From assembly GCA_949361645.1 (NCBI GenBank), contig OX442434.1, positions 3,029,672 to 3,093,671 on the forward strand: a stretch of DNA of 64,000 nucleotides, read 5' to 3'. The notes under the pieces were generated by a model. It made no database searches, had not been told where the DNA came from, and worked only from the letters and a program-made list of their open reading frames with translations. Below, piece after piece: positions 36,540-48,589 of the stretch. The translations under genes were made by a program, and so were the position numbers. The stretch comes from Spongilla lacustris (Eukaryota; Porifera; Demospongiae; Spongillida; Spongillidae). Each line of letters begins with the position of its first letter. The first letter of the stretch is position 1.

Positions 36540-39239
36540 GCATTCAGAGAATCCATCATTCACATAGTCATGGTTCAAAAGGATACAAAGGCAAAATTCT
36601 CTGTTCCAAACTATCAGTATCCCTAGTTTTCTAATTTCTTGCTCAAACAATCATGGCCATCCAGTGATTCTATTCTTACAGGTTGGCATGTTGAGTTAGC
36701 ATACATCTGATATCTTCCCATTTCAACTGTTCCTGATGACTCCACCCACTTTTCTACAGCCAAAACTAATTCAGTACCACTGCAGTTGCAATGGTCACTG
36801 CTCAGGTGAAGGGAATATTTGAACACAACTTCATGACTGTTGGCCTTGCAGCTGATGACCCAGTCAATAAACTCAGCCTCACAATAGCCATAGTGTTCTT
36901 TAACAAGATCTTCAACTGCTGAGAAAAGTGCATCCTGTATGTTTTCAAGCTGTGGGTTGTTATGTGTTTCAAACATCAATTCATACTCAGCCAATGGCCA
37001 TAGGTGAATGCAGTTAGTAATAGGTCCAATCTTCACCTGAAATAGTGCATCGCCTGCAGTGGAAATATACACTTTATTCACTGCAAAAACAATAACATTA
37101 GATGTCTGGCTGTTAAGTCTAGAAAGGTTTGAGTGAAGGTGAAATTCTTGCTACCTAAAAACATGCAACTTACTAATCTACTCTAGACTTGTGAATTTCT
37201 ATAGTGCTTCAAGTGCATTTTATGTATACATGTGAGTGTGTTTTTAGAACAGTATGTACGTTTTGACATATATAGTGCATTATTCTCCATTATGTGACAG
37301 AAGGCTTAGCTCGTATACATTTAATTTCAAAAGTGGTCACGTTTTTTATACTTTACAGAAGTAATTTTCTGTGGAAGATGCCACCTCCCCATTGTCAACA
37401 CTGCAGTTTGATCTGACCGAGTTATTTAATATGCACATATATATGCTGCTAGATCAAAATAAGGAACATGGTTACCGTTGCGGAAAATTGTGTCTCTTGC
37501 ATGTGGGCAACTTGCCCACACAAGCCACATGTAAGATCAAACAAGATGACAGTTTGGTATGCTTTGTTCTGTTCCAAGTGGTAAAACATAATTTATTAAC
37601 ACAGAACTGCTACTAATGTTATGAACTACAACACCAAATAAGCATAATAACGAATACATGTAAACTATGCCTGGCATGGCAATTACACTAGCCCATCAAC
37701 AGTGATAACAAATTGAGGGTGGGGAATTAGCTGCAGTCTTTCATATATATTTTTTTCTTTCTCTATTATGCAAGTAACTTTTCAGGTGTGAATCTAAATT
37801 ATAATTAAGCAATAAGGGATGTTGGACATATCTTATTCACATGCATTTAAATGTTTATTTCTCCACACATACCTAAATATAAAATGATTAAATAATAAAA
37901 TTTAACAGATCAGCATTAGCATTATAGTGCACTGAGCAAAGAGAGTTCGTTAAGATACTCACTTTCAACATTCAATTTTATTTTCTTGATTGAGCCAACT
38001 GGATACAACTCATATGAAATGCCACAAGAATACCATCCTCCATCTCTGGTATATATAGGGGAGAATACCAAGTCAAAATTTAAAGTTGCTCCTCCGATAT
38101 TAGACAAAACAATGCTGTTGATTGCAGTGAGGTTGTCGGTAGGACCAAACCATTTCATTTTGACTGTCCCCAGTGCTTCCATTGGAATATATACTTTGCA
38201 GGTCACAGAATAGTTCATGGCATCTATTGGAATACTAACTGGAGTAACAATGTCCATTTTGGGAGAGAATGCTATTGTTTTTAAAAAGATTTACAGTTAA
38301 CAACCATTTTACCATATACGCTGTGTGAATTCACTTACGTTGAAGTGTTGCAACATTAATGGGTTCACTGAATGGGCCTGTTGAATTATCAGCATTCATA
38401 GCTGCAACTTGAAAGGTGTATTCTGTGTAAGGCTCCAAGCCAGTAGCAGTATACATCATAACAGAGGAGTCATCACACGTAGCCGTCTCATTCATGTTAA
38501 TAATTCCATAGCAAATTGTGTATCGGGAAATATTACCATTCTGATGGATACAAGGAACTTGGTTCCATGCCACTGTTATGCTTGTGGATGTACTGGATGT
38601 GTTTACCACACTTGTGGGTGGAGCAGAAGGAGCTGTGTACAAGCAACGTGGAATGAATAACAAAAGGAGCCAGAACACTTATCATACCTGCAGGTGGAGT
38701 AATCACAGTGCAGTTAATTTCAGTCACCTCATCTCCTCTCGCTGCCATGACAGTCACAGTGTAGATGCTAAACTCTTCCAACCCCTCAATGATGCAATTG
38801 GTAGAAGTCACCATTTCCAGTGCATAGCTTTCGGCGATACCACTGCATCTTCCCTCATATGTATAAGAAATTGTGTAGTTGGTAAGCCTATCCCCATCAC
38901 TTGGTAACCATGTGAGCAGCACAGATGTGGGAGAGAGTGTTTGCTTTTTGACAATGGTTGGAGAACCTTTGATGTGTGCATATTAAATGCAGGATTGCAG
39001 GTGTCATAATAAAGTTAATACACACAACACCTTAATTGGCTAAATATTTTATTAAGGACTCAAGGTGGGTAATTCTCTTTTAAATTTTACATGGGCACTC
39101 GTACACAGAATTATTCAGCATGCCCCTAGGATGTGCTGTCAGCTAAATAATAGAGGTACACAATAAATATTATTATTCCTGCATTCCATTGGCACAGGAG
39201 ACCTGTGGCAATTGAGGCTATGTGGCTCAGACAACATCG

Positions 39240-39545
39240 GTGACACGGCAGTAGGTAATGGTGACATGGCAGTAGGTAATGGTGACATGGCAGTAGGTAA
39301 TGGTGACATGGCAGTAGGTAATGGTAACATGGCAGTAGGTAATGGTGACATGGCAGTAGGTAATGGTAACATGGCAGTAGGTAATGGTGACATGGCAGTA
39401 GGGAATGGTAACATCGCAGTAGGTAATGGTGACATGGCAGAAGGGAATGGTAACATGGCAGTAGGTAATGATGACATGGCAGTAGGTAATGATGACATGG
39501 TAGTAGGTAATGATGACATGGCAGTAGGTAATGGTGACATGGCAT
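39240..39545. repeat. 21-bp minisatellite, about 14 units (unit 1)
   Basis: Unit GTGACATGGCAGTAGGTAATG with GTAAC/GTGAC and other point variants. It sits in the intron between the second and third FN3 exons. Because 21 is a multiple of three, all frames stay open on both strands and produce long artefact ORFs. Confidence 0.95.
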
Positions 39546-40296
39546 ATACAAAACATTAAATTTCTGCAATGACTATAACCCTCTCCTACTGCCATTGCTT
39601 TGACAGGCTAATTGTGACAGCACTGTACAATTTTTAAAAAACTACGTTGTATAATGCATTTGAATTGATTTTATAACTTGATACTAACCAAGAAGAGTTT
39701 CAGCTTTCAATGGAGGACTGAATGGTCCACTGAGTCCTAGTGTATTTACAGCTGCAACTTCAAACGTGTAACCAGTATATGGTACCAGTGCACTAGCAGT
39801 GAAGCATGTTTCATCAGTTCCAACAGCTGTCTTGTTACCAAGCAGTGTTCCATACTTCACCATGTAGGCGACAATCTCACTGCGTTGTAGGCCACATTGA
39901 ACTTCACTCCAGCAAATAGTCAGTAAGGTAGAATTCAGTTCAAACAAAGCAACATTTGAAGGATAACCAACAGGTGCTGTGTCAAACAAGAAGTACATGT
40001 ATATATACATTCATGAAGATGGAGCTTTTGTGGAAGTGTACTAGCCTGCTGGCTTGACTGATACCATATTCCATCTTTCAGTCCAGCCACAGTAATATTG
40101 TATACACTGAACCCATACATGCCAATAATAGTGTAAGAAGTCAAATTAGCAGACACTGTAGCAGTTCCGCTGTCTATACTCCCAGGACAGGGTCCAACGT
40201 AGATGTGTGTGATTTCATACTCCTCCATTGTGGCATTTATGGCCCACATTATTGAAATTGAAGTGGAAAGAGCAGACACAGTGAGAACTGGTAGAT

Positions 40297-41561
40297 CTGC
40301 GAATACAATTTACATTTACGGTTATAAAAGAAACTCACCAGTGCCACATATATCTCATTACAATTCTAGCAAGCACTCCACTAATGACATGTATCTTAAC
40401 ATCTCTCAAGAAATTTGCAATTTGAGTGGCTATTACTTTGTATAAAGTTAGTTGGATAGTTGTTAGCTAGGCTATTGTTTGCCATCATCAGAGCCACCAA
40501 TTTATATCTTTGAGGCTCATGCATTAAAGGGAAGAGTGGATGGGATGTAATAAACATTGCCTCAAATATCACTTCACTGCATCATTCTTAGCTCAGCTAT
40601 TTAATTTCATCAGGATCTGACTTGTATCATGAAAGTCATTAAAAACGTGGCCTGCTTCTTACAAGTCTCCTAACAATCATATTGTTTAGCCTGCTGGTAA
40701 TCAAATAAGAAAACAGAAATTAGCAGTTTTGTGTCTGTTTGATGCCACAAAGTGATCCTACACATCCTTTTCCCAGTCCCAAATATCTCCTGATTCTGGT
40801 TCTTCTGCTTGTTTTACCTTGACTTTTGAATAGCTTGAGACAAAAACTATTTCAAAGAATGCCGATTATACTGATAGGTTTAGAATAGACTTAAAATTTC
40901 AAACAGTAATGTTTTTTGAATGATAATAGTAAGGCCCACCACATAGGCATTATACCATGCATCCATCTCTTTTTACTATTGGAGCTACTTTATGCATTAA
41001 CCAAAAGACACTGGCATATAATGGTGGCCTTAATGGCTATTAGATAGCAAGCACATTGCTTGATGATGCTTTATTATTATGATACTATTAATATTAGATG
41101 CATTTAATCATTATCAGTCTATCAATCTAGTGCACAAGAACACAGTGTGTGCTAAATATAGGAATTTCATTTCTCTGTAATTATTATCCAACCCTTGTTT
41201 CCCTACTTATTACACCATCATTCCCTTCAAATCCTATATACCTCGTCTGGGTTTGTTTTTATTTTATTGTTATCTTATGTTTTTTGGTGTTTGTTATTAA
41301 AACTGATATTTTTTTTAAAATTCATACACATTATTGTTATATAAATCACATCCAATTTCCTATTCAATTTAATTTTAAATATTATTCAATTGGGGCGGGG
41401 GTCAAACATCATTACCATAAAGTCCTGTTAGCCGAATGCTCAATTCCTACTATTCTAATTGTTTAAAGAACATTGACTTTCTTGGCATTGACACACAATT
41501 AATCTCAATCTAAATTAAAGTACTTGTCAAACTGCATAAGACCCTGCAATTACAAACTTAC
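40297..41561. other. Intron between FN3 and EGF exons, unit 1
   Basis: Non-coding; used here as the empty-site reference for two insertions in unit 2. TTAA at 40396-40399 and GAATTTCA at 41162-41169 are the unoccupied targets. Confidence 0.7.
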
Positions 41562-41777
41562 CTATACAATTGTGCTGATCATAAGCAAGTTTGTATCCTG
41601 CTTCACAAGAACAGCTGTAGTTTCTGATTTGATTAGTGCAAACCTGATCACAACCACCATTCCCAACTGCACACTCATTAATATCTGAAATCAGATTATA
41701 TCAGTAATAAATGTCAGAACTGCTCAAAGCCTGCAGCCATCACAGCCCTGTATCAAAGGTTGAGCATGACCCTTGTC

Positions 41778-42042
41778 AGGGCAGATGAGAGGGCTCTTCT
41801 ATCAAGGACCATCTCAGATGCAGGCTACTGATATATTATTAATTTAGTCTAGGTGGTAGGTTATTTAATATTATGTGCTTGTTTATCTGTATTTTATTTC
41901 CTTTTATGTTACAGTAGTCCATATTTGTTATTTATTTACACAAATGCAACAATAACTAAACACAAGTCACAAAACAACGTACAAACTCAAATGTATTCCT
42001 GATGAGGGCAGGTCTGCACAAAATAGCCCTCACATTTGCCCT
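41778..42042. mobile_element. Candidate MITE in EGF intron (unit 1)
   Basis: AGGGCAGATGAGAGGGCT at 41778 is nearly the reverse complement of AGCCCTCACATTTGCCCT at 42025. In unit 2 the pair (59817-59834, 60070-60087) is perfect. The intervening DNA is AT-rich and non-coding. Confidence 0.45.
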
Positions 42043-43313
42043 AACTAAATGGAGATTGAGCCGGCCATACAGCTCGGATAATTATCATATGTATTTAATA
42101 CATTACTGTTATTTTGGAGGCCTTAACGTTACTTTAAAAATATATATACATATAAAACCTTTCTTGGATGGGAATTACATGTACTTCCTTAACACTATCA
42201 CCTACCATCACAGGAGAGTTGATTGCTGTTGAGCAAATAGCCTTCCAAACAGGAACAGTAATATGACCCAATCACATTGTGGCATGTCTGTTGACATCCG
42301 CCATTGTTACTAGCACATTCATTTATATCTGCATATGGGCATCATTACGACACCTGACACCAGTACAGGAGCAGCATGTACCTGCACAGTGATGGCCATC
42401 ATTGTCAAGTCGGTAACCTTGGCTACAGGAGCAGTAATAAGATCCAATGGTGTTGGTACACGTACTCTGACATCCTCCATTGTTAGTGTTGCACTCATTG
42501 ATGTCTAGATTTCAGGACTCCGTTACAATAAATAACCCAATGCCCTGCACATATGCAGTGTGACAAATACCTATGCAATGAAGACCATCACTTGACAGTT
42601 GGTAGCCGCATTTTCATGCTGCATACAAAATATGTGCACATGTACCCTAAGCCTGGTTTTGCCGGATAATCTCCTAAATATACATGAAAATACAATGACA
42701 GAGTAGGGCAAATTTAGCCCATTGAGACGTAAACACATATATGCCACAGGGAACTATTGACTAAAGAGTACAGTGGCAGTCCCTTCTCTTCCATTCATGC
42801 GTCTACACTGTATATGGCAAGGCAGCCTCATGCCAACATTGCCACATTGTGACCCTCTGTTACAGCGCTCTGTTTCTAACAAATTTTTTGTGCTCAAGGA
42901 TGATACCAAATATCCATTTACCACATTCCAATCTATTTATTTTCGTATTTTGGCATTAAAACTGGCTGCTTGTAGTACTGTAGTATTCAGTGTATGCATT
43001 AGAGTGGGTAATGGAAAACTATGTGACAACATATGGTTTTAATCACTGGCAATACAATTAGTAAGCTCTCATAACTGGTTATCGACTGACTGGATTAATA
43101 TTCTATTTATAGAACACCCTTTTGTACATAATATATTGGCCTGAGTGTCAAAAGTAAGCGTTGCATATACATATATATACAGGTTGATAACGTGAAATAA
43201 AATAAAACCACTTCACATGATAGCAGTGTTTATGTATTTTGGTGGGTATGTGCATTTTGTTCTCATGAACTCACGTTACTCCAATATAAACATACACCAA
43301 GGTTCAAAGCAAG

Positions 43314-43454
43314 TCGGAGGAACATGAACAGGGTTCATGGTATGCGTCATTATCCAAGGAACAAAGATTTGCTTTTGGTTCAACGGTCCCTTCAACTCAA
43401 GGCCATGTTTCCTCATCACGTCAAGTTACTTTCTCCTTATCCCACCTCAAATGA
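43314..43454 (+). pseudogene. Orphan copy of the candidate last exon (unit 2)
   Basis: Almost identical to 27181-27321, with one Glu to Ala change (GAG to GCG), and TTCAAAGCAAG in place of TTCACAGCAAG before it. The upstream exons of the plus-strand gene are not in unit 2, so this copy has no partner. Confidence 0.3.
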
Positions 43455-43840
43455 CTTAGACGCATATTGTTCATTGTGTGCTCTTCTCAAGGGATTGGAC
43501 CTCACCAAATAGAAATTTGCCATTCATGTGTATGAAGGATATGCTTTGTTTATTGATTTAGATTTTTTTTTTTTGCACAAGAACGTTTTGTGAATCTTGA
43601 GTAAAAAATATTCATCAGGACAAGCAAAGTTGAAGCTAAGAGTAACACTTGCATTGAGGTGTATATATTACTAATTACATGTTTATAATAGTGCCTTGTA
43701 ACTTTGATGAGCAGTCAAATTGAGCACATCATAAATCATTTTGTCATAGTACCATGAAATTTGATATAAAACTTGAATGTAAAATAGAAGACGAAATGTA
43801 TATGTACATGTATTTGTGACAGTTCACAAGTAAACAAATG

Positions 43841-43976
43841 TAGTGGTTCAATTAGCACCCAAAAACGTTTGCATTCGTGTAGCTTTTGAATTTAATCAGC
43901 CATTAGTGTACATGTAAGCGCAAGCTGATTAGACGCTCATGCGTATATAAACGGTTGGTTGCTAATTGGACCACTA
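43841..43976. mobile_element. MITE (unit 2 copy of 28879-29010)
   Basis: The same inverted ends (TAGTGGTTCAATTAGCACCC and TTGCTAATTGGACCACTA) are present with a few extra bases inside. It predates the duplication. Confidence 0.72.
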
Positions 43977-44377
43977 ATTAGTTTGAACATATAAGCCGAT
44001 CCCTTCATAGATATGCTTGGCTCCTCACTTGGCTTACATATTATCTTAATTGGCCAAATGTGAGATATTCAGCCAGTGACACAGACATGTTCCCATCAGC
44101 TATGAAGGCCTAGCTCTCAGGTGCCCCACCTTGTCATCCTTTAGCCACTACCTAGTTATATTGCCTCCAAGTGCACTGAAGCCATGAAGTTGTTGTCAAT
44201 CCTGGTAAAAGTTATCATACTTGTACAGTATATATTTTGCTACTAGTTACATGCATGCGTCTATAAAACACATGCAACCACAATTTGTTATGAGTTATGC
44301 AACAGATCCAAGCAGCATACATGCATGCAGTGCAAGAAATAATTGTGCATTATACATCCGTACATGTGTTGTTTTTC

Positions 44378-47300
44378 TTACATGCTCAATAATACTTCTC
44401 GGTACATCCATGATTCACTTGGCGTTTTGCTATTATTTTTGTTCATTTGGTCACCTGTATCAGGACTGAGTTCCATTAAGGTATAGTTGACCGCATCTCT
44501 TGTAACCTCAGGATGCATGTCTTTGTCAGCACTCTGTTCTTGTGCTTTTTGCTTTCTGATCAGTCCATATACTCGATAGATAATGATTCCAAAGAACACT
44601 ACCACCGCACTTCCTACTCCCAAACTGTATGTCACTGCATATTCATTCTCTGATTCCCCATTAGAGGAAAAGGTGCTTTGGAAAAGCAAACGAAAAAGGC
44701 ATAGAAGAATGAAGTTAATGTGTAGAAACATCTCTGTGATACAGATTAACCAACTTTTATAAACTTTAAACCTCGTCAAGTACACTAGCAAGCACAAGAC
44801 CACCACAATATTAATAACCATGTTGAAACTGTCCTTTCCAGAAAAATTGATGGCCTTCATTGTAGAAATTATGATGCGAGCAATCAGTAGAATGCCAGTG
44901 CAAAATCGATGCTTTGGTAGGAATGGAGCCTCATAACAGTCAAGGAATGGCTTCAGTCTATTGATCCATGAAACAACCTTCAGATGAGATAACTTGAGCA
45001 AGATTGGGGAAAGCAGCATTAGAAGCATGTATGGGGTGATGAAAAACACGGTTACAACCAGTCCTACTACAAATAAAAGTGTATGTCCTGCACCAAAGAA
45101 TGCCACGTTTCCGTCGTACCTCCATACAGAGAGAGGTGCAGACGTACCATCAACGATAAGATTGTCAAATGAAAAGATGATTATGACATTGCTCAAAAGT
45201 TTCGTGTAGCACAGTAATACTAGCGTAGCCAGCACTGGGACCACACTGTACCTACATAGCTTAGAGATAGTAGCCGAATACTTTCCAGCTACAATTATTC
45301 CTCCTACCAAGCTAAGGATGTAAGCCGGGAAAACGAACTGAAGCCACACTTTAGCATATATATTCATACCGTCATAAAAACATGCACGATACCAAAATCA
45401 AGGTTTAGCCATGCTATAAGAGTGGATAAGAAGCTTGTGAAAGGATTTGACACTGTAATTGGAAGAAAGTACGAATTGTTTAACTTTACCACGTTGGCGT
45501 AAAATATGAACCCGTTTATCATCCCATTCGAAACTGTGAGATTGAGAACCAATAGCAGAGCCACCAACGCTACTCCCATAATGGCAAATGGGAGAATCAA
45601 AAATAGGTACCAGTTGGAACAATTCATGCATTGCGGTTTGCCGAATACTTCACTGAGATTAGCCTTGCAGCTCCCGCACAATACTCCAGAGCGGTTGTTT
45701 CTGCACTGCTCATCTTGATCAGTTAATTGCACACTTGTCGTCTCGACACACAGTTCGTACGAACAGTATTCGTAGAACGCAAGATGGCCGTCTGAAATAT
45801 TACCTACCCAGCTCTGCAAGGGAGAGTATATTCGCACATCGGTGATATTACAGCTTACTCCGGTCTGGTTCTGAAAAAATGGACCGCACGTACAGGTCGA
45901 TTTTCCATCCTCTGGATCTTTGCCCAAGATGAATCCAAAAGGACAGGGCAAGATTTGAATAGTGATGTTAAGTCCGTTATTGAGATCGTTAAAAAAATTA
46001 TTACTTATAGCATCTGTCACAAAGTACAACGTTTTGTTGCCTAGTTTCGTTGACAATTCATATGCCAGTGGTTTCTTTCCAGTTCGAAAAGTATCAACAA
46101 TAGCAAGATTTATGGAGTCCTGCACGTACACGATAGCAGGGGTTGTACCATTATAATCATCAATAGTGACAAAGGATAGATGTATACTCTGTCCAGGGTA
46201 TAATGAAAAATTGTAGACACCAATGGAGTTAGGTGGACACTCAGTTTTATTATTGCCATCGACAACGCACAATGAGAACGGATCAGTTGCTAAGTGTGTT
46301 GAATTAATTGGCAGATTGCTGAGAGCACTCAAGATGTTGATAGCTGTTGTGCCATACATGCCATACATGTAGTTGGGTACGAAAGACAGTCCTAAGCTGC
46401 ACTCTGGACGTAATCCATATATTGTGCTGCCCGATTCTGATGCAGAGTTGTTTTCAAAATAAATTCTAATTCCAGGATTATTCAACGTTCCGTACAGGTC
46501 GTAATACTGAAGGAAACACGGGGTGTTAAAAATCGCAGAATTATCCAACCTGTTTGGCTGCAATATATATTCTGCATAGATTGCTCCTCCTTTTATACTT
46601 GCGGAGTTATTGATGAATGTGATGTTTGCTGGGGCGACCAAAGTAACTATTGTATTCACAAGATATAGAGCTCCACCGTCATCAAGGCTTCGACCGTAGA
46701 GAAACCTTGTGTTTCCACTAAGGCTAATTGTGTTAGATATGGCAATTAGAGCTGTGTTGCTGTAGTTCATGAATAAGCAGTCCGTGATGTTCACTTTTCC
46801 GAGTTGGAAGAAACCCGCATTTTCATTATTCTTGAAAGTGGAATTTGTGATGGTGGAGAGAGCTGTACCATAAAATGTAACTCCACAAGAGATATAACTG
46901 AATGTGCTAAAATGTATGCATACATTTGCAACTTCAGAAGTGACGACTCCTGCGCTGAAATATGTTGATGACGATTGGCTATTATCAAAAGCACACTCTG
47001 AAATTGTGTTGTTTAATCCATTACGTACATACACACCGATGTGAACATCTGTGAAATTGCAACTGTGCACAAAAATGAAATCACTATACGTGCTTTGAAC
47101 AGCAGGATTAAGGACTATTCTGGTGAAATTGCAACTCTCCACTGTCGTATACGTACCCATGCCATTCAATCCAGTTATAATTATACCACTTTTCGAGTCT
47201 CTGAACGTAGACATACTTATGACAGAGTGAGAATACTTCAATTCTAAAGCAGTAGTCAGATTTCCAAACAAACAATCATTAATGTAGACCTCCGAAAATT

Positions 47301-48015
47301 CAGAACTCAAGCCTACTCCAAGCTGGATATTGGAGCTGCGAACATAGGATGTCGCATTATCTACTCTCATGCTAATGTTATTCTGAATAAATGTGCACCC
47401 ACTGATATTGATGTTCTGCAGTACGGAGTGCGTGGCTATGCTGCAAGAATTGAAGACAGATGTTAATATGCTGATTCCGCTGTTAGTACTATAAATGGCT
47501 GTATTCAAAATATTCTGAAATAATGAATTCTGAACAAAAAAATATCCCGTAGCCGATGACACCGATATTCCGTTTTCTGAACTGTATTGTATTGTAACTC
47601 CATCAATCAAAACATTGGAAACATTCATAAGATAGACAGATGCATTTTGATCTTGCTGTAGTATAGTGCAACCAACAAGGGTTAGATTAGCAATGGTAAG
47701 GTTGGTGGTTCCATTGAAGATAAAACCACTGGAACCGCGACATTCAATGATCGACGCATTGATCGTGGTGCCTGCATTTCCAATAAAAGAAATGTTGTTC
47801 ACTTGGTTCACGGCAACGATAGAAAATTCCAGAAGGTGTACTCCAGGATGGAAGTAAAACTCAGAATTCGACTGAAAATAAACGGAGTTATTGACGTAAG
47901 TTGCGAAGTATTCGCATTCGCTAGTCGATTCGCCTTTCGGATAGACACAGAACGCACTGACTTTGTTGATAAAAATCAATATTAGAAACAGCCGTAGTAA
48001 ATATAAGGATTTCAT
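44378..48015 (-). CDS. Large beta-helix ectodomain / multi-TM membrane protein (unit 2, one frameshift)
   Basis: Intronless coding region of about 1,200 residues. ATG at 48015 starts a clear signal peptide (MKSLYLLRLFLILIFINKVS). Residues about 30-560 are short repeats rich in Asn/Ser/Thr with periodic hydrophobics and many N-glycosylation sequons, as in right-handed parallel beta-helix proteins. A Cys-rich stalk follows (CPFGFILGKDPEDG, CRNNRSGVLCGSCKANLSEV, CMNCSNW). About ten TM helices run from residue 800 on, starting WYLFLILPFAIMGVALVALL. The C-terminal tail is about 75 residues, charged and presumably cytoplasmic. The signature NIYAKVWLQFVFPAYILSLV is typical of a large, poorly characterised family expanded in sponges and cnidarians. 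A 1-base deletion near 45384 (CATGCACG against CATGTCACG in unit 1) breaks the frame after residue about 877; it could be a real mutation or an assembly error. Function unknown; a surface receptor or channel-like role is inference. Confidence 0.82.
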
Positions 48016-48283
48016 GGCGTTGTAAAATATAATACCCGTACCTCGAAAAATTTGGTAATTTAGTACTTACTATTTCACACAGCTTTCAGTGCTTTTACTC
48101 AGACTGGTACTTGCAGTATACATGTATAGGCTATACTATAGCTCAGCTGACTGCTGGTACTGTCATATACTCCCACATTTCCTTACAAGGACATGCATGT
48201 TGTTTTTATGCCAAATCTACGCACAGGAAATGTAATGAATTTGTACTATAGTTTTGACGCTTCTTGCTCATGCAGCAAAATGC

Positions 48284-48501
<218 letters not shown>

Positions 48502-48589
48502 TGTATGTGTGTGCGTGCGTGCGTGTGCGTGTGCGTGTGCGCGCGAGTGAATGTGTGTGTGCGAGTGCATGTGTGTGTTATGCTTATTG

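Larger units (their letters stand above)
26423..42607. repeat. Segmental duplication, unit 1
   Basis: This 16.2-kb unit is colinear with 42608-60678 and mostly nearly identical. The first bases (GCATTTTCCTGCTGCATAC) match the start of unit 2 (GCATTTTCATGCTGCATAC at 42608). The last bases before 42607 (CTTGACAGTTGGTAGCC) match the end of unit 2 at 60678. The direct head-to-tail junction at 42607/42608 lies inside an EGF exon. Confidence 0.95.
36623..42607 (-). pseudogene. Headless EGF/FN3/Ig paralogue (unit 1)
   Basis: Exons on the minus strand: a truncated EGF (42571-42607), EGFs at 42382-42504, 42206-42328 and 41562-41684, FN3 at about 40031-40296, 39689-39976, 38688-38966 and 38339-38632, an Ig-like exon at 37963-38271 and the last exon 36623-37080. 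Each remaining exon is open and in phase 1, matching unit 2. The signal peptide and first five exons are absent because the duplication ended inside the truncated EGF. In the first FN3 exon an 8-bp deletion near 40030 removes the exon end and the GTAACG donor. There is no visible start or promoter, so it is probably not functional unless transcribed from elsewhere. Confidence 0.82.

Noticed and set aside
39240..39545. Possible CRISPR-like array
   Set aside because: The units are directly adjacent 21-bp minisatellite repeats with no spacers, in a eukaryotic intron.
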